The position numbers and the translations under genes were made by a program. The notes beneath the pieces are model-generated. The model saw nothing but the letters and a program-made list of their open reading frames with translations. It had not been told where the DNA came from and did not search any database. This document shows, piece after piece, positions 12,624 to 25,528 of a DNA stretch of 64,000 bases. The first letter of the stretch is position 1, and the number at the start of each line of letters is the position of its first letter. This DNA is from Ampelocalamus luodianensis (lineage: Eukaryota; Streptophyta; Magnoliopsida; Poales; Poaceae): NCBI GenBank assembly GCA_036346255.1, contig CM070624.1:15780626-15844625 (forward strand), in the 5' to 3' direction.

Positions 12624-13521
12624 TGGCATCTCTAATAGTGCATGTTAGCCGTCAGTAAAATGCTAGGTGGAAGAGATAGAAGCATAAAAGAGAAGGGAAG
12701 TTGTTTCTTCCTCAAACAACCATCTCTACATACGAACAAGACAAAACAATCAGTGCATGTGAGAGAGGAGTGGGAATATTATAAGTATAGCATGAATGTT
12801 AGGAACAACTTGCAAGAGACAGCTTGAGCATCTTTAGTATATTGAACCGACGTCGATTCAAAGTCATGTCACATAAGCATTCTAGGAACTGAGCTTATTT
12901 TTCTCAATATATTGAACCGATTTCTACTAATAACTAGGACTCACGTTACATTAAAAAACCATAAAATAATAATATCCTCTTTCAACCGCACTCTCTTCTA
13001 TGTAGTTGTTTAATGCTCATATGAGTTGTATAATGTTTTGAATCGACTCCTAAGTAGAATCCGGTTTTATGCATTTTTTGTTGGAATCGACATCTCCAAT
13101 GTATTGAATCGATTTAATGCATTCTCTCTCCTCATTTGAACCGGCTAAAACACAACATTAAAGATGGTTATTGGAGGTGTTGTCTCTAAATCTGTCTTTC
13201 GGTGACGTGGAGTTGGTGTAGCAAAATTAGAGACAGCCTATCGGACTCGGCCACACCTGAAGCCCCTATTAAGATCGTGGCTTGATAACTTGGGTTGAAC
13301 GAACTTGGATTCGGTTACGGCTAGTCGCTCATGGCTTCATGTCTTCTTTATTTCTGTTCTTCTCTTCCCCTGTTTTTCTTTTTCCTCTTTCTTCTTCCTT
13401 TCCTTATTTCAGTCCCTTGGATCTTTTGTAATTCGATATTTCTTTTAATATACACAGTTGGAGCCTCTCCTACTGTACTTACTCAAAAAAAAATTTAGAG
13501 ATAGCACTATTAGAGATGCCC
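12624..13521. mobile_element. Tourist/PIF-type element with perfect 16-bp ends
   Basis: GGCATCTCTAATAGTG at 12625-12640 is an exact inverted copy of 13505-13520, and the flanks carry the 3-bp duplication TAA (12621-12623 and 13522-13524). The length of ~0.9 kb, the TAA duplication and the GGGCATCTC-type end fit the PIF/Harbinger (Tourist) class. The interior is non-coding and enlarged by at least one further element. Confidence 0.75.
12825..13168. mobile_element. Nested MITE
   Basis: Left GAGCATCTTTAGTAT and right (reverse complement) AACCATCTTTAATGTT are imperfect inverted ends. Inside are repeated 'tattgaaccga' / 'tattgaatcga' motifs. It lies wholly within the larger Tourist-type element. 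Boundaries are approximate. Confidence 0.45.
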
Positions 13522-14071
13522 TAAGTGGACTACTCTTAAAAATATTGTTAATAATATTGTAGCTTGTTCAGTTCTAAACTAACCAAATTTCCCACACAAT
13601 TACGCGACTAGATGGAGTACTACAACTTGTATGTCTATATTTGAAAATAGAGTTGTATTATGATTGATATTACAGTTATATATATTTCTCGTGCACCTAT
13701 TAGATCAATAGTATATATTTGATTGATATGCACTGTTACAATCTAAACCAACTAAAATAAATTGTATATATCTTTCTCTTTTTATTTTCAATTAACGGGG
13801 AATTTCTAGTATTTTTTTCCATGAAAACATGGCTCATTACGAGAGATCAAGAATTGAATCACTTGATTCTAAGGCACCCTTTGCTTAGTTAGACACTTCC
13901 AAAGCACGCCCACACGGTCACATGCACCGAGCTCCTGGGCGCTATCGGCAAGAAACACACGGTAACTCACAGCACGACACCCAGCATGTCAAAAGAAAAA
14001 GGTGACGAAAAATTTACCGTGGTCTTTTCGGAAATCTCCACGATAATGGAGCTGGAATTCCCCTGACAACG

Positions 14072-14123
14072 ACGTGGCCCTCCGGCGACACACAGAATAG
14101 AGCTAGTCTCTGCCCCATATATA
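14072..14123 (+). promoter_or_regulatory. MYB promoter: ACGTGGC motif and TATA box
   Basis: ATATATA at 14117-14123 lies about 213 bp before the MYB start codon, a plausible TATA box for a ~190-nt leader. ACGTGGC at 14072-14078 is the core of ABA-responsive (bZIP-binding) elements and lies ~40 bp upstream of the TATA box, suggesting but not proving ABA/stress control. Confidence 0.5.
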
Positions 14124-14335
14124 CGCGGCAGCGACTTACTCGGTTACATGACCTCACTCATTGGGAGACAGCGTAAGAGGAAAGAAAAGTTGATTCCTCC
14201 CGGCCGCAGATAAGCTAGCTTCGTTCTGTCCTACCAGCGCAAATATCTCCAGGAAAAGAGCAAAAACATCGGCCGTTTTGAGGGGATCGAACTCGGCTCT
14301 CTTTCTGCTAAGCAGAAGAGCTGAAGAGCACGCCA

Positions 14336-16881
14336 ATGGCGGAGGGGCAGTTCGCTTGGGGAGGGCAAGATGGCGGGTGGAGGAAAGGGCCGTGGACCAG
14401 CCAGGAGGACAAGCTGCTCATCGAGCATGTCAGGCAGCACGGCGAAGGCAGGTGGAATTCTGTCTCCAAGCTTACAGGTACTAATCAAGTGAACCGATCA
14501 TGAACACAAGTCATGAGCAGATTTAATCTTTGATTAGATTTTTTTTTTTTGCTTTTCTGAGATGTTTTACTTGATTTCTCCGCTTCACGTGGAGCTCAAG
14601 TACGGGCATCTTTTCACCAACCGGTTTGCAACTTGCAAGTTGCGAGTTGCAAATGATTTGAGTTTGCAAGTTGCGCTGCTCGGCAGTCAACCAGTCAGTG
14701 GTGTACTTTCGGATTGCAGTTAGGATCTTCGAGTGGCAACTTGCAACTCAACTAAGCAGGATCGATCATTCTACCCTGCACGGTATTCTTGCATGTGCCT
14801 AATGTGTTTTTTTTTTTTTTTTTGTCTTCGGTCGATTTTCTTGTCTTCCGCCAAAAACTCTTCTCTAATTCTCTTGATCTCCCCTCGTACTCTTTAATTC
14901 CTGCCACTGTTGTTTCTCATACTCAGCTTGCATGTAAGTCGGTCACAGCTAGCCTCTGCACATACCTGTTCCAAGATGCAGACATGCTGATCATGGCTCA
15001 CGAGTAAAGAGATCCGGAAATCCTTTTTAAGTTTCATGCACCGACGAGTAAAGAGATCCGGAAGTCCTTTTTAAGTTTCGACCAATCAATTGTAGACATC
15101 TATGAGATGTCATGGCTGTTGAAGTAGAAGCAAATTGTCTATCTTTTCTCATCAGGTTAAGTTTTTAAATGAGCTGGTTGGTATATACAACTCAATATGG
15201 TAGTTAATGCATATAACTCAATATGTTATCAGAATCAAGAGATCTTAAGTTCAAGATTTAGTTGATGCAATTAAAAAAATAATTGCAGCCAACTTTTATT
15301 TCACGTCTTAGGGCATATACAATGGTGTAGACAACTGATGTTTATAGCAACTCTCTATGTCATGTAGATAGCACTATAGACAGCTCATACAATGAGTTAT
15401 CTTTTCACTTATCTTTATAGACGGCACAAATTTTTAATACTTTCATAGACCTAGAATATTTTCTCCTTGGTTCTGGTGATACAGTCAGCTACATGATTAT
15501 AGACAACACATTTCTCTCTTTCTATTCTTTTTTATCCATATTAGCTTAAATCCCACGTGACAGAGAATATAGACAGTTGATGTAAGCTCATTGCACATAA
15601 CCTTAGGCCTGAGAAAGCCTATACGCAAGGAGAAGTGCTGAAGTATAAATGAATTGACTGTATTTTCTCATTAACTTAAGCTTTTAGGTGAACTGATTAG
15701 TGCATGTTACTCAATAATAGCATTTCAGTTATCCATGGTAAAGAAAAACCAATAGTAGGTAAAGAAAAACCAATAGTAATTAAGATTCAAATTGTATCAT
15801 GGGTGGACTAGGTCCCGGTTCATGTGCGTCCACGTTACAGAGAGTAGGTAAGTCTAGACGTGAAAGGTAGCGTTAAAGTGTACTATTGCTAATTAGAATG
15901 GCCAGTGTTTGGCGAAATGCTTATTTATTTGAGTGAGTTGGTTAGCGTATGAAAAATATTTGAGCGGGTTGGCTAGCGCGTTAATAGTACTCAAACACAT
16001 AAGAACTAAAAAGGTACCGGCTACAAGATTAACCATTAATTTGCGATGGCGTAGGTTATATATGTGGTGCATATATATTGGTGAGGAGGTTATGTACGTA
16101 GTATTGCACATGGGTGGCGAGTCATTGTCTGAGATCCATTTTCCATTTGGCCTTCTGTTGCTGCAGGGCTGCGGAGGAGCGGCAAGAGTTGCCGGCTGCG
16201 GTGGGTAAACTACCTGAGGCCTGATCTAAAGAAAGGCAAGATCACACCCCAGGAGGAGAGCATCATAGTCCAGCTCCATGCCTTGTGGGGAAACAGGTAC
16301 TGATGCAGATCATTCTCCTGTGCAGCATGAAATAACTTTCGTTTCAGTTGCCGTGCTGAAATTCGGTCACGCATACATGCAGGTGGTCGACGATCGCACG
16401 CAGCCTCCCGGGCAGGACGGACAACGAGATCAAGAACTACTGGAGGACGCACTTCAAGAAGGGCAAACCGTCCAAGAATATCGAGCGCGCGAGGGCGCGG
16501 TTCCTGAAGCAGCGGCGGGAGATGCAGAGCCAACCGCAGCAGCTGCAGGGGCAAGGCAAGGACGAGTACCCGCACGGCGGCGCGCGCACCGGCTTCGTCG
16601 TCATCGAGGACGACGACACGGGGGATGTGGGTGCGGCGCCGACGTTGGCCGCCCACGAGGACGTCCTGATCATGCAGGACGTCATGGACTTCATGTGCCC
16701 CATGTCCTGCGTCCTCCTCAACGGCGCTGGGCAGAGCGCCGCCGGCGGCGGCGGCAGCTGCTGCGCGTCGATGAGCGAGGAGTACGACTCGAGCGAGGAC
16801 GATGGCGCCACGTGGGGTAGCCTGTGGAACCTCGAAGATGTGGTCGATGACGTCGACGGTGGGGCCTGCACGCTGTGGTAG
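14336..16881 (+). CDS. R2R3-MYB transcription factor (3 exons, 256 aa)
   Basis: Exons 14336-14477, 16167-16296 and 16383-16881 join in frame (771 nt). Both introns are GT-AG and sit where R2R3-MYB introns normally do. R2 has its tryptophans at residues 20, 40 and 60. R3 has I73 in place of the first tryptophan, then W92 and W111, with LPGRTDNEIKNYWRTH. The protein should bind DNA in the nucleus. The bHLH-contact motif in R3 is absent. The C-terminal half is acidic (SEEYDSSEDD) and ends CTLW, which with the R3 sequence recalls the MYB27/MYB48/MYB59 neighbourhood. A poorly conserved QLQGQGK-rich linker follows R3. Start chosen: first ATG after the TATA box, 17 residues before the first R2 tryptophan block. 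Intron 1 (1.7 kb) carries a MITE and palindromes. Target genes are unknown. Confidence 0.93.
14628..14747. repeat. Cluster of GCAAGTTGC palindromes in MYB intron 1
   Basis: 14628-14643 is a perfect 16-bp palindrome (GCAACTTGCAAGTTGC). Additional half copies follow at ~14644-14651, ~14674-14684 and ~14733-14747. Confidence 0.6.
15311..15602. mobile_element. Tourist-like MITE in MYB intron 1
   Basis: Left end GGGCATATACAATGG and right end (reverse complement) GGTTATGTGCAATGAG are imperfect inverted repeats. TTA is duplicated at 15308-15310 and 15603-15605. The length is 292 bp, AT-rich and non-coding. It lies in the MYB intron without touching splice sites. Confidence 0.65.
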
Positions 16882-17194
16882 ATTCCCTCCATGTCCTAGC
16901 TTTCTCGCTGCATGCCTACTAGCACGGCACAGGGAGAGAGAGAGAGGTGTGAGTACTAGTGGTGCTGATGGATAAGGATGGCACAACAATTATCGTACGT
17001 CCACTTTGCAGTGCCTGACTTGATGACACGTTGAAGCTCTGGAGCACTTTTTAAAGGGGAAACGGAAGATGTTTTTCCTAGTTAGCGACCAAGTTCTCCG
17101 CAGCTAGCCTGCTAAAAAGTTGAGGAGATGCATGCGAGGGTAAGAAAATTGGTTCTTGTGGTGATAACAATTCCGTATTCTGAATAACCTGTTA

Positions 17195-18314
17195 TCTAAC
17201 TAATAAAAGAAGTTTATTATCACGCAGCAGGGCCAAGTCCCTTTCTCATGTACGCGCGGTTAGCCACACTCGTCCCTCTCAAAATTCCTTATCAAGGTAC
17301 ACAAACATATGGATCCAACCTAACAAGAACAAGGTCTTACCTGTCACATCTATGACTCACGAACGTATCCATGATTCACACTTCTTTCGCAACCACCTAA
17401 ACCGTCGCCGCCCCACTTCTTCGTCGCATACACACACCGAAATTTGTCGCTGTCTCCTTCCTTGACTCGCGTCGTGACTCGCCACCTATGCCTGTTCGGC
17501 ATTCGCTTCGTGCCTCGGAGATCTCGACCTCCTCCAGCACTCAGTCCGCGAGTTGTAACGGCGGTATGCATAAAGATGATGGGATTGAACAGCGTAGGAG
17601 GAGGTAACGCGATGAGGTAGCGTCAGCGACGAGGAGGTACAGGGAGGGGAGATGGTGTCAGCGACGGGAGAAGGCACCAGGAGGGAAGGGATGAGAGGAG
17701 GCGGCGCTGGGGAAGGGAGGGGAGGCAGCGATGGTGCACGAGGAAAAAGTAGAGACGAATGTGTCCTTTCCTTGTCGTGTTGTCGTCTCAAGTTCACCGC
17801 AATGTGTCCTCTTCATCTAATCCTCCCCTGCGCTGCCGCCACCTCCTGCTCCGCGCCTACTGAGCAAGCATCGCCGTCGCCTCCTCGCTTACCACCGCGA
17901 CACCGACGCCGCCTCCTCCCCAGGCCTCCCACCTACTCACCGCAATGTGCTTGACGAGGGATGCAGAGGCCAATGACCGTGAGAACTGAGTCATGGCTGG
18001 GGTTCAAGTTGGAAAAAGGTGGTCATCGACACATAGTCCTCTTCCTTGTCAACCGACAATGGCTGAAAATGTGCAAAGCACGTCGAGAAGGGAAGTTGAC
18101 ATCAACTTCAACTTCCAAAGGTAAATAATCTATGAGTTCAAAATTTTAATTTCCAGGTAGTAGCAATAGTAGATGATGTAATAGGCGGAGTTAATATTTC
18201 TGTTTATATATGTGTGAAAGAAAATTGATATTTATTATGTAATTTAAGATCTCGTCTGCTGATATGTATCGCTCTCTTCTGATGTTCCGTTGCAACGCAC
18301 GGGTACCCTACTAG
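17195..18314 (+). mobile_element. Non-autonomous Helitron
   Basis: Starts TCTAACTAATAAAAG after an A and ends in GTTGCAACGCACGGG followed by CTAG|T. The 5' TC, 3' CTRR and A/T target site are Helitron hallmarks, and the GCAACGCACGGG end recurs in three other elements of this window. The interior (17350-17950) is GC-rich with only featureless open frames and may hold captured exon debris. No Rep/helicase. Confidence 0.65.
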
Positions 18315-18791
18315 TTACTGTTGAAGTACGAGCATATTGTACTCCGCGTTCCATTATCTAACTGACTTATGTTCTTCATGTAGCATTCAGATCCATCGAC
18401 TCTCCGGTTTACATCAATTAACATATAACTTATGCTTTTAGGCAAACTAAGATCAGTGCATGAAACTCAGTAGTTAAATTATAGGGTTGTGTGCCTGTGT
18501 CTATATGTAAGTTGATCGAAATTTTTGAAGTATAAGCCGCATTTTTATCCATTGGATCAATACTTAATCATATGGTGCATATATCTTCATACAAACCAAC
18601 TATTGGTTACAAAAATTGATAGAGACTTAGAAACAAATATGTCAACTTACAAATAGCAAAACCGTAAATTTGCCTACTACTGTCTAAATATTCATACATA
18701 TCTAACCAGCAACTAGCATAACATGCATGAAAAGATCTTTTCAAGGAGTTATATAGAAGGAAAAAGGATGGTGAGGATTGACGTGACGGGA

Positions 18792-19134
18792 GGAGTAATT
18801 TTTATTATTTAACCTATTTTTAGTTTATTTTTATTACTAACATCTCACCAACTTCATTTCTAAATCTGACTAGTTTGGTCACACCATCACCCGTAGTATG
18901 ACAATATAACACTGCCACATGCGGGATAAGTTTAGCTAAATGACACTTTTATCACATCACTGGTGGATGGCGTGAAATGATTTGGTCATGCTGTGGTGAC
19001 TAACGTGAAAGTGTTGTTTGGCCACATCACGAATAATAGCGTGGTTAAAAATGATCAGAATTAGAAATAAAGTTGACGAGGGGTTAGATTAATAAAAAAT
19101 AAAAATAGGTTAAATAATAAAAAATTGTTAAGAG
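18792..19134. mobile_element. Fold-back MITE with ~75-bp inverted arms
   Basis: The arm beginning TTTTTATTATTTAACCTAT (about 18799) is repeated inverted up to about 19130 and continues through an 'acttcatttcta' / 'actttatttcta' block. The whole unit can fold into a long hairpin. The centre has repeated 'cacatcac' motifs. No coding capacity. The target duplication is uncertain. Confidence 0.6.
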
Positions 19135-19980
19135 GGTTTCATCGAAGTCACCTCTGATGCACTTTCCTCGTGTTGTGGTGTGCGACGGGTCGAGTCCTCT
19201 TTTTCTCGTACCCACTACTCGGCATCTAATCATTCGGGAGAGATGAATGTTGTACTGTGTTAGCTTTGCTACTTCGTCTTTTTGCTCCTTTGTCTTTTAC
19301 TAGTCTGAAAGGGAAACCGACATCTCACCTCGTCACGGAAAATAGCTTTGCTACTTCGTCTTTTTTCACGAATCTCAAAGCATGATATGCTCTTTTTAAC
19401 CATCAATAATTTATTGTCTGAGAGTAAAAGACAACCGAATGAATCATCTCATGGGATTATTTTCCTCGTCACACGATGTAGTACATTGGATGGATCCATG
19501 TCCGCTCCGCTGTCGTCCTGCGCGACGGGCGAAGTGGCATCACGGACAGCACGGCCTACGGGCCTTGCGAGTTGCAATACTGGGGTGCTTTCAGCCTTCA
19601 GGGCCTGGGCCGGTCTAAGGCCCAAAACGTAGTCGGCCCAATTTAGAGAACGAAAACTACTTTCACTTCACACAGTACTGCGATTACTCGACTACAAATC
19701 TAAGGGCTTGTTTGGTACATCTTCTACTCCTAGTTTCTCAGTTGATTCTCGTGGGCGTCGTACCAAACACCACGATTCTCAAAACACCGGTCGATTCTCA
19801 CGTGAAGTGTCTCAAAAATACACTAGCGAGGAAGCGACCTTTTCTTGGATTCTCCACGAGAATCCAATTTGATAAACAAAAATACCCATTGAAGTTCTAA
19901 TTATTTACCCAAAAATGCCATTACTTGCCCGTAGCGTACCAGCCGGCTTAAACGTGTTTCTTCTTTTTTCTCCTCACGAG

Positions 19981-20537
19981 CAATGCGAGCACCGAAGATG
20001 GCGCATCACGGCGACGCCTACCCCACCTCTGCTGCCCCTACCCGCCTTCCTCGCCAGCCGGCGACCACCTGACCGCTTCCCCTTCCCTTGCCCGCCGCAA
20101 GTGCTCGCCTCGGCCTCCTCAAATCGCCTCGCCGCCGCCGAGAGCCACCCACCGCCCGCCGCCTCCCGAAACCCTAGCCAGGCCGTCGCCATGGCATGGT
20201 GCCCTCCTCCGCCTCCCCTCAGTGCGCATTTTCACATTTCCGCTGCGTTCGTGGGCGGCGGCGAGGCGGCGGGGTGTGAGCGGGTGGATGACGGTGTGCG
20301 GCGTTCGGGGCAGGACATGAAGACGGCGCTGCGGACTACTCCATGGACTTCTCCAAGATCGCAAGATGCGCCAAGCAGAACAAGAAGGAGCTCTCCGGCG
20401 CCCGGCCTCGGCGGCGACAACGACCTCCTCGCCCACCAGCGGCTTCGCCCCGAGGCGAGGCCCGGCCCAAGCTCGTCAGCGACCATCGCGGCCGCTCTAC
20501 GGCGCGGCGACTCTCCAACGGTAGCTCGTCTTCCTTA
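19981..20537 (+). pseudogene. GC-rich coding-like fragment inside the PIF-like element
   Basis: An abruptly GC-rich stretch in AT-rich surroundings. It includes a 5'-leader-like part with 'gaaaccctagcc' and a frame (20343-20561) starting MDFSKIARCAKQNKKELSG. It looks like the first exon of a plant gene, probably captured by the transposon, but I do not recognise the parent gene. The nested LTR cuts it off at 20537. Confidence 0.4.
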
Positions 20538-23500
20538 TGTGAGGACCGAATATTCAACTAGTAACGCTTAACCTCCAAATGGTTCTAGCCTTACTAATTA
20601 AACATTCTAAGCCTCGATGGACATATGCTTCGAGTGCAGCATATGCACATCATCACAAAATTATACATCATTTCCATACAACATACATCACTAAGTTCAA
20701 CAACGACATACATAAAGTAAAGTTATTACAAAAGAGCCAATGGCCAAATAGAACAATAAACAAGAATGACAGGCGAAGCAAAGGTGCCATAAGATGGCTA
20801 GAACAAAAGTCGGCCAGGTTAGCCACACAAACCCACAAGGCAACAGACCAGGCCGCCAAACTAGTCGCCCATAGCTACCACAACACAACTCACAAAAGTG
20901 AGGCCCTTCAAGCTCACCTTCTTCCTCTGCAACAATTACATTTAAGCAAGATAGCTGAGTACACAAAGGTACTGCATAGGGCGACGTGTGGAATAGCGGA
21001 CCTATTCATAAACTACATGCAAACTTATTTAGGTGGATGTTGTATGTCTCATTTGCACAAAGCCAACTTTATTTGCAATAGTGTAATACATTTAAAAGCA
21101 AGTTTGCAAATCTGTTTTATTGATGAAATAACAGCGAAATAAAGATACATACAAGTAACCACACAGAGTGACTATCCCAATAGCCACCACAACATAGCAC
21201 GAATCCCATTCGTATCACCCATCAAGTTTTAATTAAAAGGTTGTAGTCTAACTCTTGAAAGACCTTGCCAAGCGTGTCCATAACCTAGGGCGAGGCTATT
21301 CGAATAGTTTTAACCTGCGGGGTGTACCAATGTACCCACACTCCGGACAGCCTTTAAGCCACAAGCATACTTAGAAGGTATCTGGCGCGACTAAGTCCTA
21401 CGAGACATTTTCCAATGTTGTGTATCGACCACGAGCCGCTCGTATGGATAGAAACCCATACGCTTACATTGCAAGCGAAAAGGCGACAAATCCCATCACG
21501 GGTGAAGTCTTTCGGACACTACAATGCCCCAACACCATCCCTCCTGCGACCCCTGCGACCGGGCCAATACACGCCAAAGTACTTAGTCAGAGAGGTCCAT
21601 ATCCTCTAATGTAGTTAGCACACTAAAATGCTTGGTTTAGTGTAACAAGATGTTCGGTCCTTGTTGACCGGGCACCATTCGATCACACCCATAATCACAC
21701 CAATCATACCATTGTGCCCAAGTCTAAAACAGTTTTGTTTTCAGTTTTAGTTTTCATAAATAGACATGGCACAAGGCTGAGATCATAAATGATAATAAGT
21801 TTTATGTGATCAAGGCTATCGACAAGTCGATAACCGCTCATTTCTACCGGAAGCTAAGCATGGCTAAGCAATTGATTCGCAAACTACTAAGTGATTACAG
21901 AGGGTTGGACCCACATGTCAGTGAGACATTTAGGCCAGATTAAGATACAATTAATACTACTAATGATTGACAATGATTGTGCAATAACTGTGTCCTAATA
22001 ATCTGACGAAAATAGGAGCTTCTCAGCTGACAAAACCGAGTGCTTTTTTTACGGCTTGTCGCCGGCGACTCTGGTCGCGGCGGTGCCAACCAAATATCAA
22101 AATGGGTTCGCAATAGTGTCGCGGACCCAAAGGTGATGACCTCGCCGGTGGTGGAGGTCTAGAACACCGAGCCGGAAAACTAAGATGGAGCCAATTTCGG
22201 CAAAACATGAAAATTGCAAAATGCTCACTGCAGTCCACAGCGAGTGCCAACACTTCTAGGGACTAATAAGAAGCTACAGAGCCAAGGTGAGCTTCAAAGG
22301 TGGCGGAGAAACTTGAACACGATGGAGTTCACGGGCCGAGGAAGATGAAGGCGAAAATGACAATCTGAGCAAAATGAACACCAATGGGTGATCAAATTAG
22401 CTTCATCAAGGTCCCCGAGCTCCATAAGTAAGCAATTGCAAAAGAACCACTACTGGAGTGGGAGAAGAAAGGGGTGAAATCGTGAAAATCTCCAAACTTA
22501 AAATTGAGTGATTCCTGTGAATGCAACCCAAAATTAAGTTAAGGGAAATATAAAGGAAGTTGAGGAGCTCAAAAGGGTGCAAGAAATATTGAAGGTGAAC
22601 CCTTTGGACACCAAGATCCACATTGGAGCTCCTCGGGTCAACAATGGTGTTTTGAGGATTTGAAGTGGATTTGAGCTCAAACCACAGAGAATGAGCAAGA
22701 GTGGTGTAAAGGAACACGGGAGGAACCAAGGGTTATTTATAGAGGAAGGATTAGGGTTTTGAGCAGAACAAGAGCTCACGGTGAGCTTGGTTCATGGTGC
22801 GCCATGGACCAAGAAATGATGGGGGGCAAGTGAGACTCGGGATGGAGAAGTCAAAGCACAGGGTGCATTAAATGCCCCACGAGTGATGTTGACGAGGCAC
22901 GCTCAAGTGACACAACAAGCGCCCTCCTCTCTCTTTCTTCACGCGCCCAGACGCATGCGCGCACGGAGAGCGAGAGGAGGAAGAAGAGCAGAAAGAAATC
23001 ATGGTCGTTGGATTGAAAATGGGCGGTCCGCGATTCAAAGGTCCGGTAGGGTTTTAACACCCTAGCGATCGAGAGGTCCGATCAAGAACCAGCGGCTGCG
23101 ATTAACGGGGATGTTGGGTGACGAGCGGCCCATTCAATAAGGCGGCGGATCTAAATCTAATGGCTCAAAGGATGGGTTCGATCGGTGGTGGCGACGCACA
23201 AGCGGCGGGCCGGCGATTGAAATCAACGGCCGAAAATCAATCGCGCGCGTTTGAAAGGGCTCGGTGCGATTAGTTGATTGGGCTCAACCAAGTGGCTCGA
23301 GCGAGCGACTCAAACGAGGAGCAGTGAACGGGTTTTGGGTTTTAAAAAGATAGAGACTTTTGAGGATTTATTAGAGGTGTCATAAGAACTCCAAAAATTC
23401 TGAAATTTTTACACGAGCTTGCTGACTTAGATGTTGACCTTGTATAAAATTTTCAGAGGTTTTTATGCAGTGCATTTTTCTCCAAAAATTCTACAAGGTA

Positions 23501-23830
23501 CTGGTTCAAGGTTTGACTGAAAGTCAAACAAGTTTGACTGCCCTCTAAAAATATTCAAACAATTTCTAAAAATTGTAAAAATTTTCAGAGGGGTCACAAA
23601 CCGTCCCTAGAACTTGGGAAGAATATTTCTAGAGGATTATCACAATGTTTGACAGGATTTTAATTTTGGAAGATCAAAATTTGGATCAAAAGGACTTGTG
23701 ACTTTGTATTTCCATAATTCCTTGTACAAGAATTGTTCAGTACACATAGGAAATACAAGATGTAAGAAAAGTTTTAATTTCTACTCATTTTCTTACATTT
23801 GAAACACAAGTCTAAAATTGGGATGTTACA
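20538..23830 (-). mobile_element. Solo LTR (D), 3.3 kb, target duplication cctta
   Basis: On the minus strand it begins TGTAACATCCCAATTTTAG at 23830 and ends ...GGTCCTCACA at 20538. The 5-bp sequence cctta flanks both sides (20533-20537 and 23831-23835). A TATA box on the minus strand (CTCTATAAATAACCC, about 22732-22746) and long AT-rich tails fit a gypsy LTR of this size. There is no internal region or second LTR, so it arose by LTR-LTR recombination. Confidence 0.75.
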
Positions 23831-25460
23831 CCTTACTTCTGATCGACTTACTTTGCTATGACTATCACTTTGCTGTCACCTAACGGCCAAGGAGGGTTAC
23901 CATGTCCCATTTCAGGATAAAAAAATATTTCCATTTCGATTCGTATGATCTTAGCTGAATCGTGGAGTATTATCGGAGTAGTGTAAATGCAAACATTAGA
24001 TCTTCTATTGTTTGATCTGATCTGGTGAGCGTTAACTAAATGCTTGACAAGTTAAATCATTAAAGCGAAAACATATAAAATCTAGCAAGTGGCAAAACCG
24101 GTTCTTGGATGTAGCATTGGCGCATGTAAAACAACACATAGGCAAAACACTTGATGGCGGCGCTACTTCACGTAAAGCTCTTTCTTCTATCTACGAAACA
24201 ATTTCTTAATCGCAAAATTACAGTGAGCGGTGGATCGAACATTCGAATGTGGGGCTGCGACTTGTATCTACAAGTAGTAATGCAAGTGTATTGATTGGAG
24301 TGCCACTAGTTAATGTCTTGGACAAATGTTTTCTGTAGTAACTCAAAGAAGGCTAGGAGCAAAGAACCAAGGCAACCAAGGCGTGAAAGGGCTTCCTCGG
24401 TTCGACTTACTACATCGTGATAGCCATTTTGTAACTCTGCATTTGCACGATGATTCTCGTTAGTTCTAGCTCTTGTAGCGATAAGATGTAGACATAAAGA
24501 GAGAAAAGAGCTGTTGGCATTGGTAATTTGGAATGCCTTACGGATGTGTGGTTTAGAAGAAATCACGTGAAAAGTGTAAAACATCTTACGAATTAGAATT
24601 AACCACGTTAACGAGATCAAGCGATATATAATTAAGCAAATTTAGATGATAGTGTTATGATGGGTGGAGGAAAGATGATTAGAAGGAACTAATAATGAGT
24701 TGAGAGGATAAGCAGCCTTTTAGATTGTAGATGTGATAAAAAGGGCCAAAATACGGTTGAAGAAATTGAGGATTAGTTATCAACGACCTAGTACAGTTTG
24801 GTTCAAGTTGGCCATCTTGATACAGTTTCTATTTGCTTATACATGTTGATGACAATGGAGAAATTAGCGCCAATAAAGCTTGTGTCCACAAGTCGAACGA
24901 TTCATTTCACGAGACATAGTTTGACATATCTTGTATAATTCGAATTACAATCTTGTTCTTTGGCGCATTCTCGAAGTGCAAGTACTTTTGATGCATCGAA
25001 TATGAAATTGCACGATTAACTCATTTTCAAAAATGGTTGCGTGATGAGCTTTTACATTTCGTTATAACATTGATCGATGTTAGCGACTCACGACTGGACT
25101 TCTTGATGCGGGGAAGGAAGAAGTTCTGAGCTACTTCGATTGCTATATCAAGGCACGAAGAAGAAGCGCCACTGTCCACGACATAAAATTGTTGAGCAAA
25201 TTTAGTTTAGGCTTCTTTGGTTTTGTTAAGTTTGCAAAAATGTGCAATATATTAGTCACGATGCTTTATCCACTGTCTTTTAGAGAACAATACGATTTAT
25301 GAGAATCAAATTGCTTGCATGTTGAAGTGCAGTGTTACCTTGTAATATATTGAAGGAGAAATGGCATCTTGTATTTTTGTACGATTAAGGGCATGATCAA
25401 TTTGGGTGGGTTGATAATCATGACAGTGTTTTTATATGGAAGGTTTGACCTCGTAGATTC

Positions 25461-25528
25461 TCTATGTCTATGTCTATGTCTATTTCTTGAGTTGCAGAAT
25501 GTCTATGTCTATTTCTTGAGTTGCAGAA
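25461..25528 (+). repeat. Short tandem repeat tctatg / ttcttgagttgcagaa
   Basis: A tctatg hexamer run followed by ttcttgagttgcagaa is duplicated immediately downstream, as slippage or a local duplication would leave. Confidence 0.6.

Noticed and set aside
16210..16989. 259-codon minus-strand frame across the MYB gene
   Set aside because: It is the antisense shadow of GC-rich MYB exon 3; the plus-strand frame has the MYB domain and proper introns.
20579..21142. 187-codon frame starting MVLALLIKHSKPRW
   Set aside because: It lies inside the solo LTR tail and is rich in H, K and T from AT-rich repeats; no gag or other domain.
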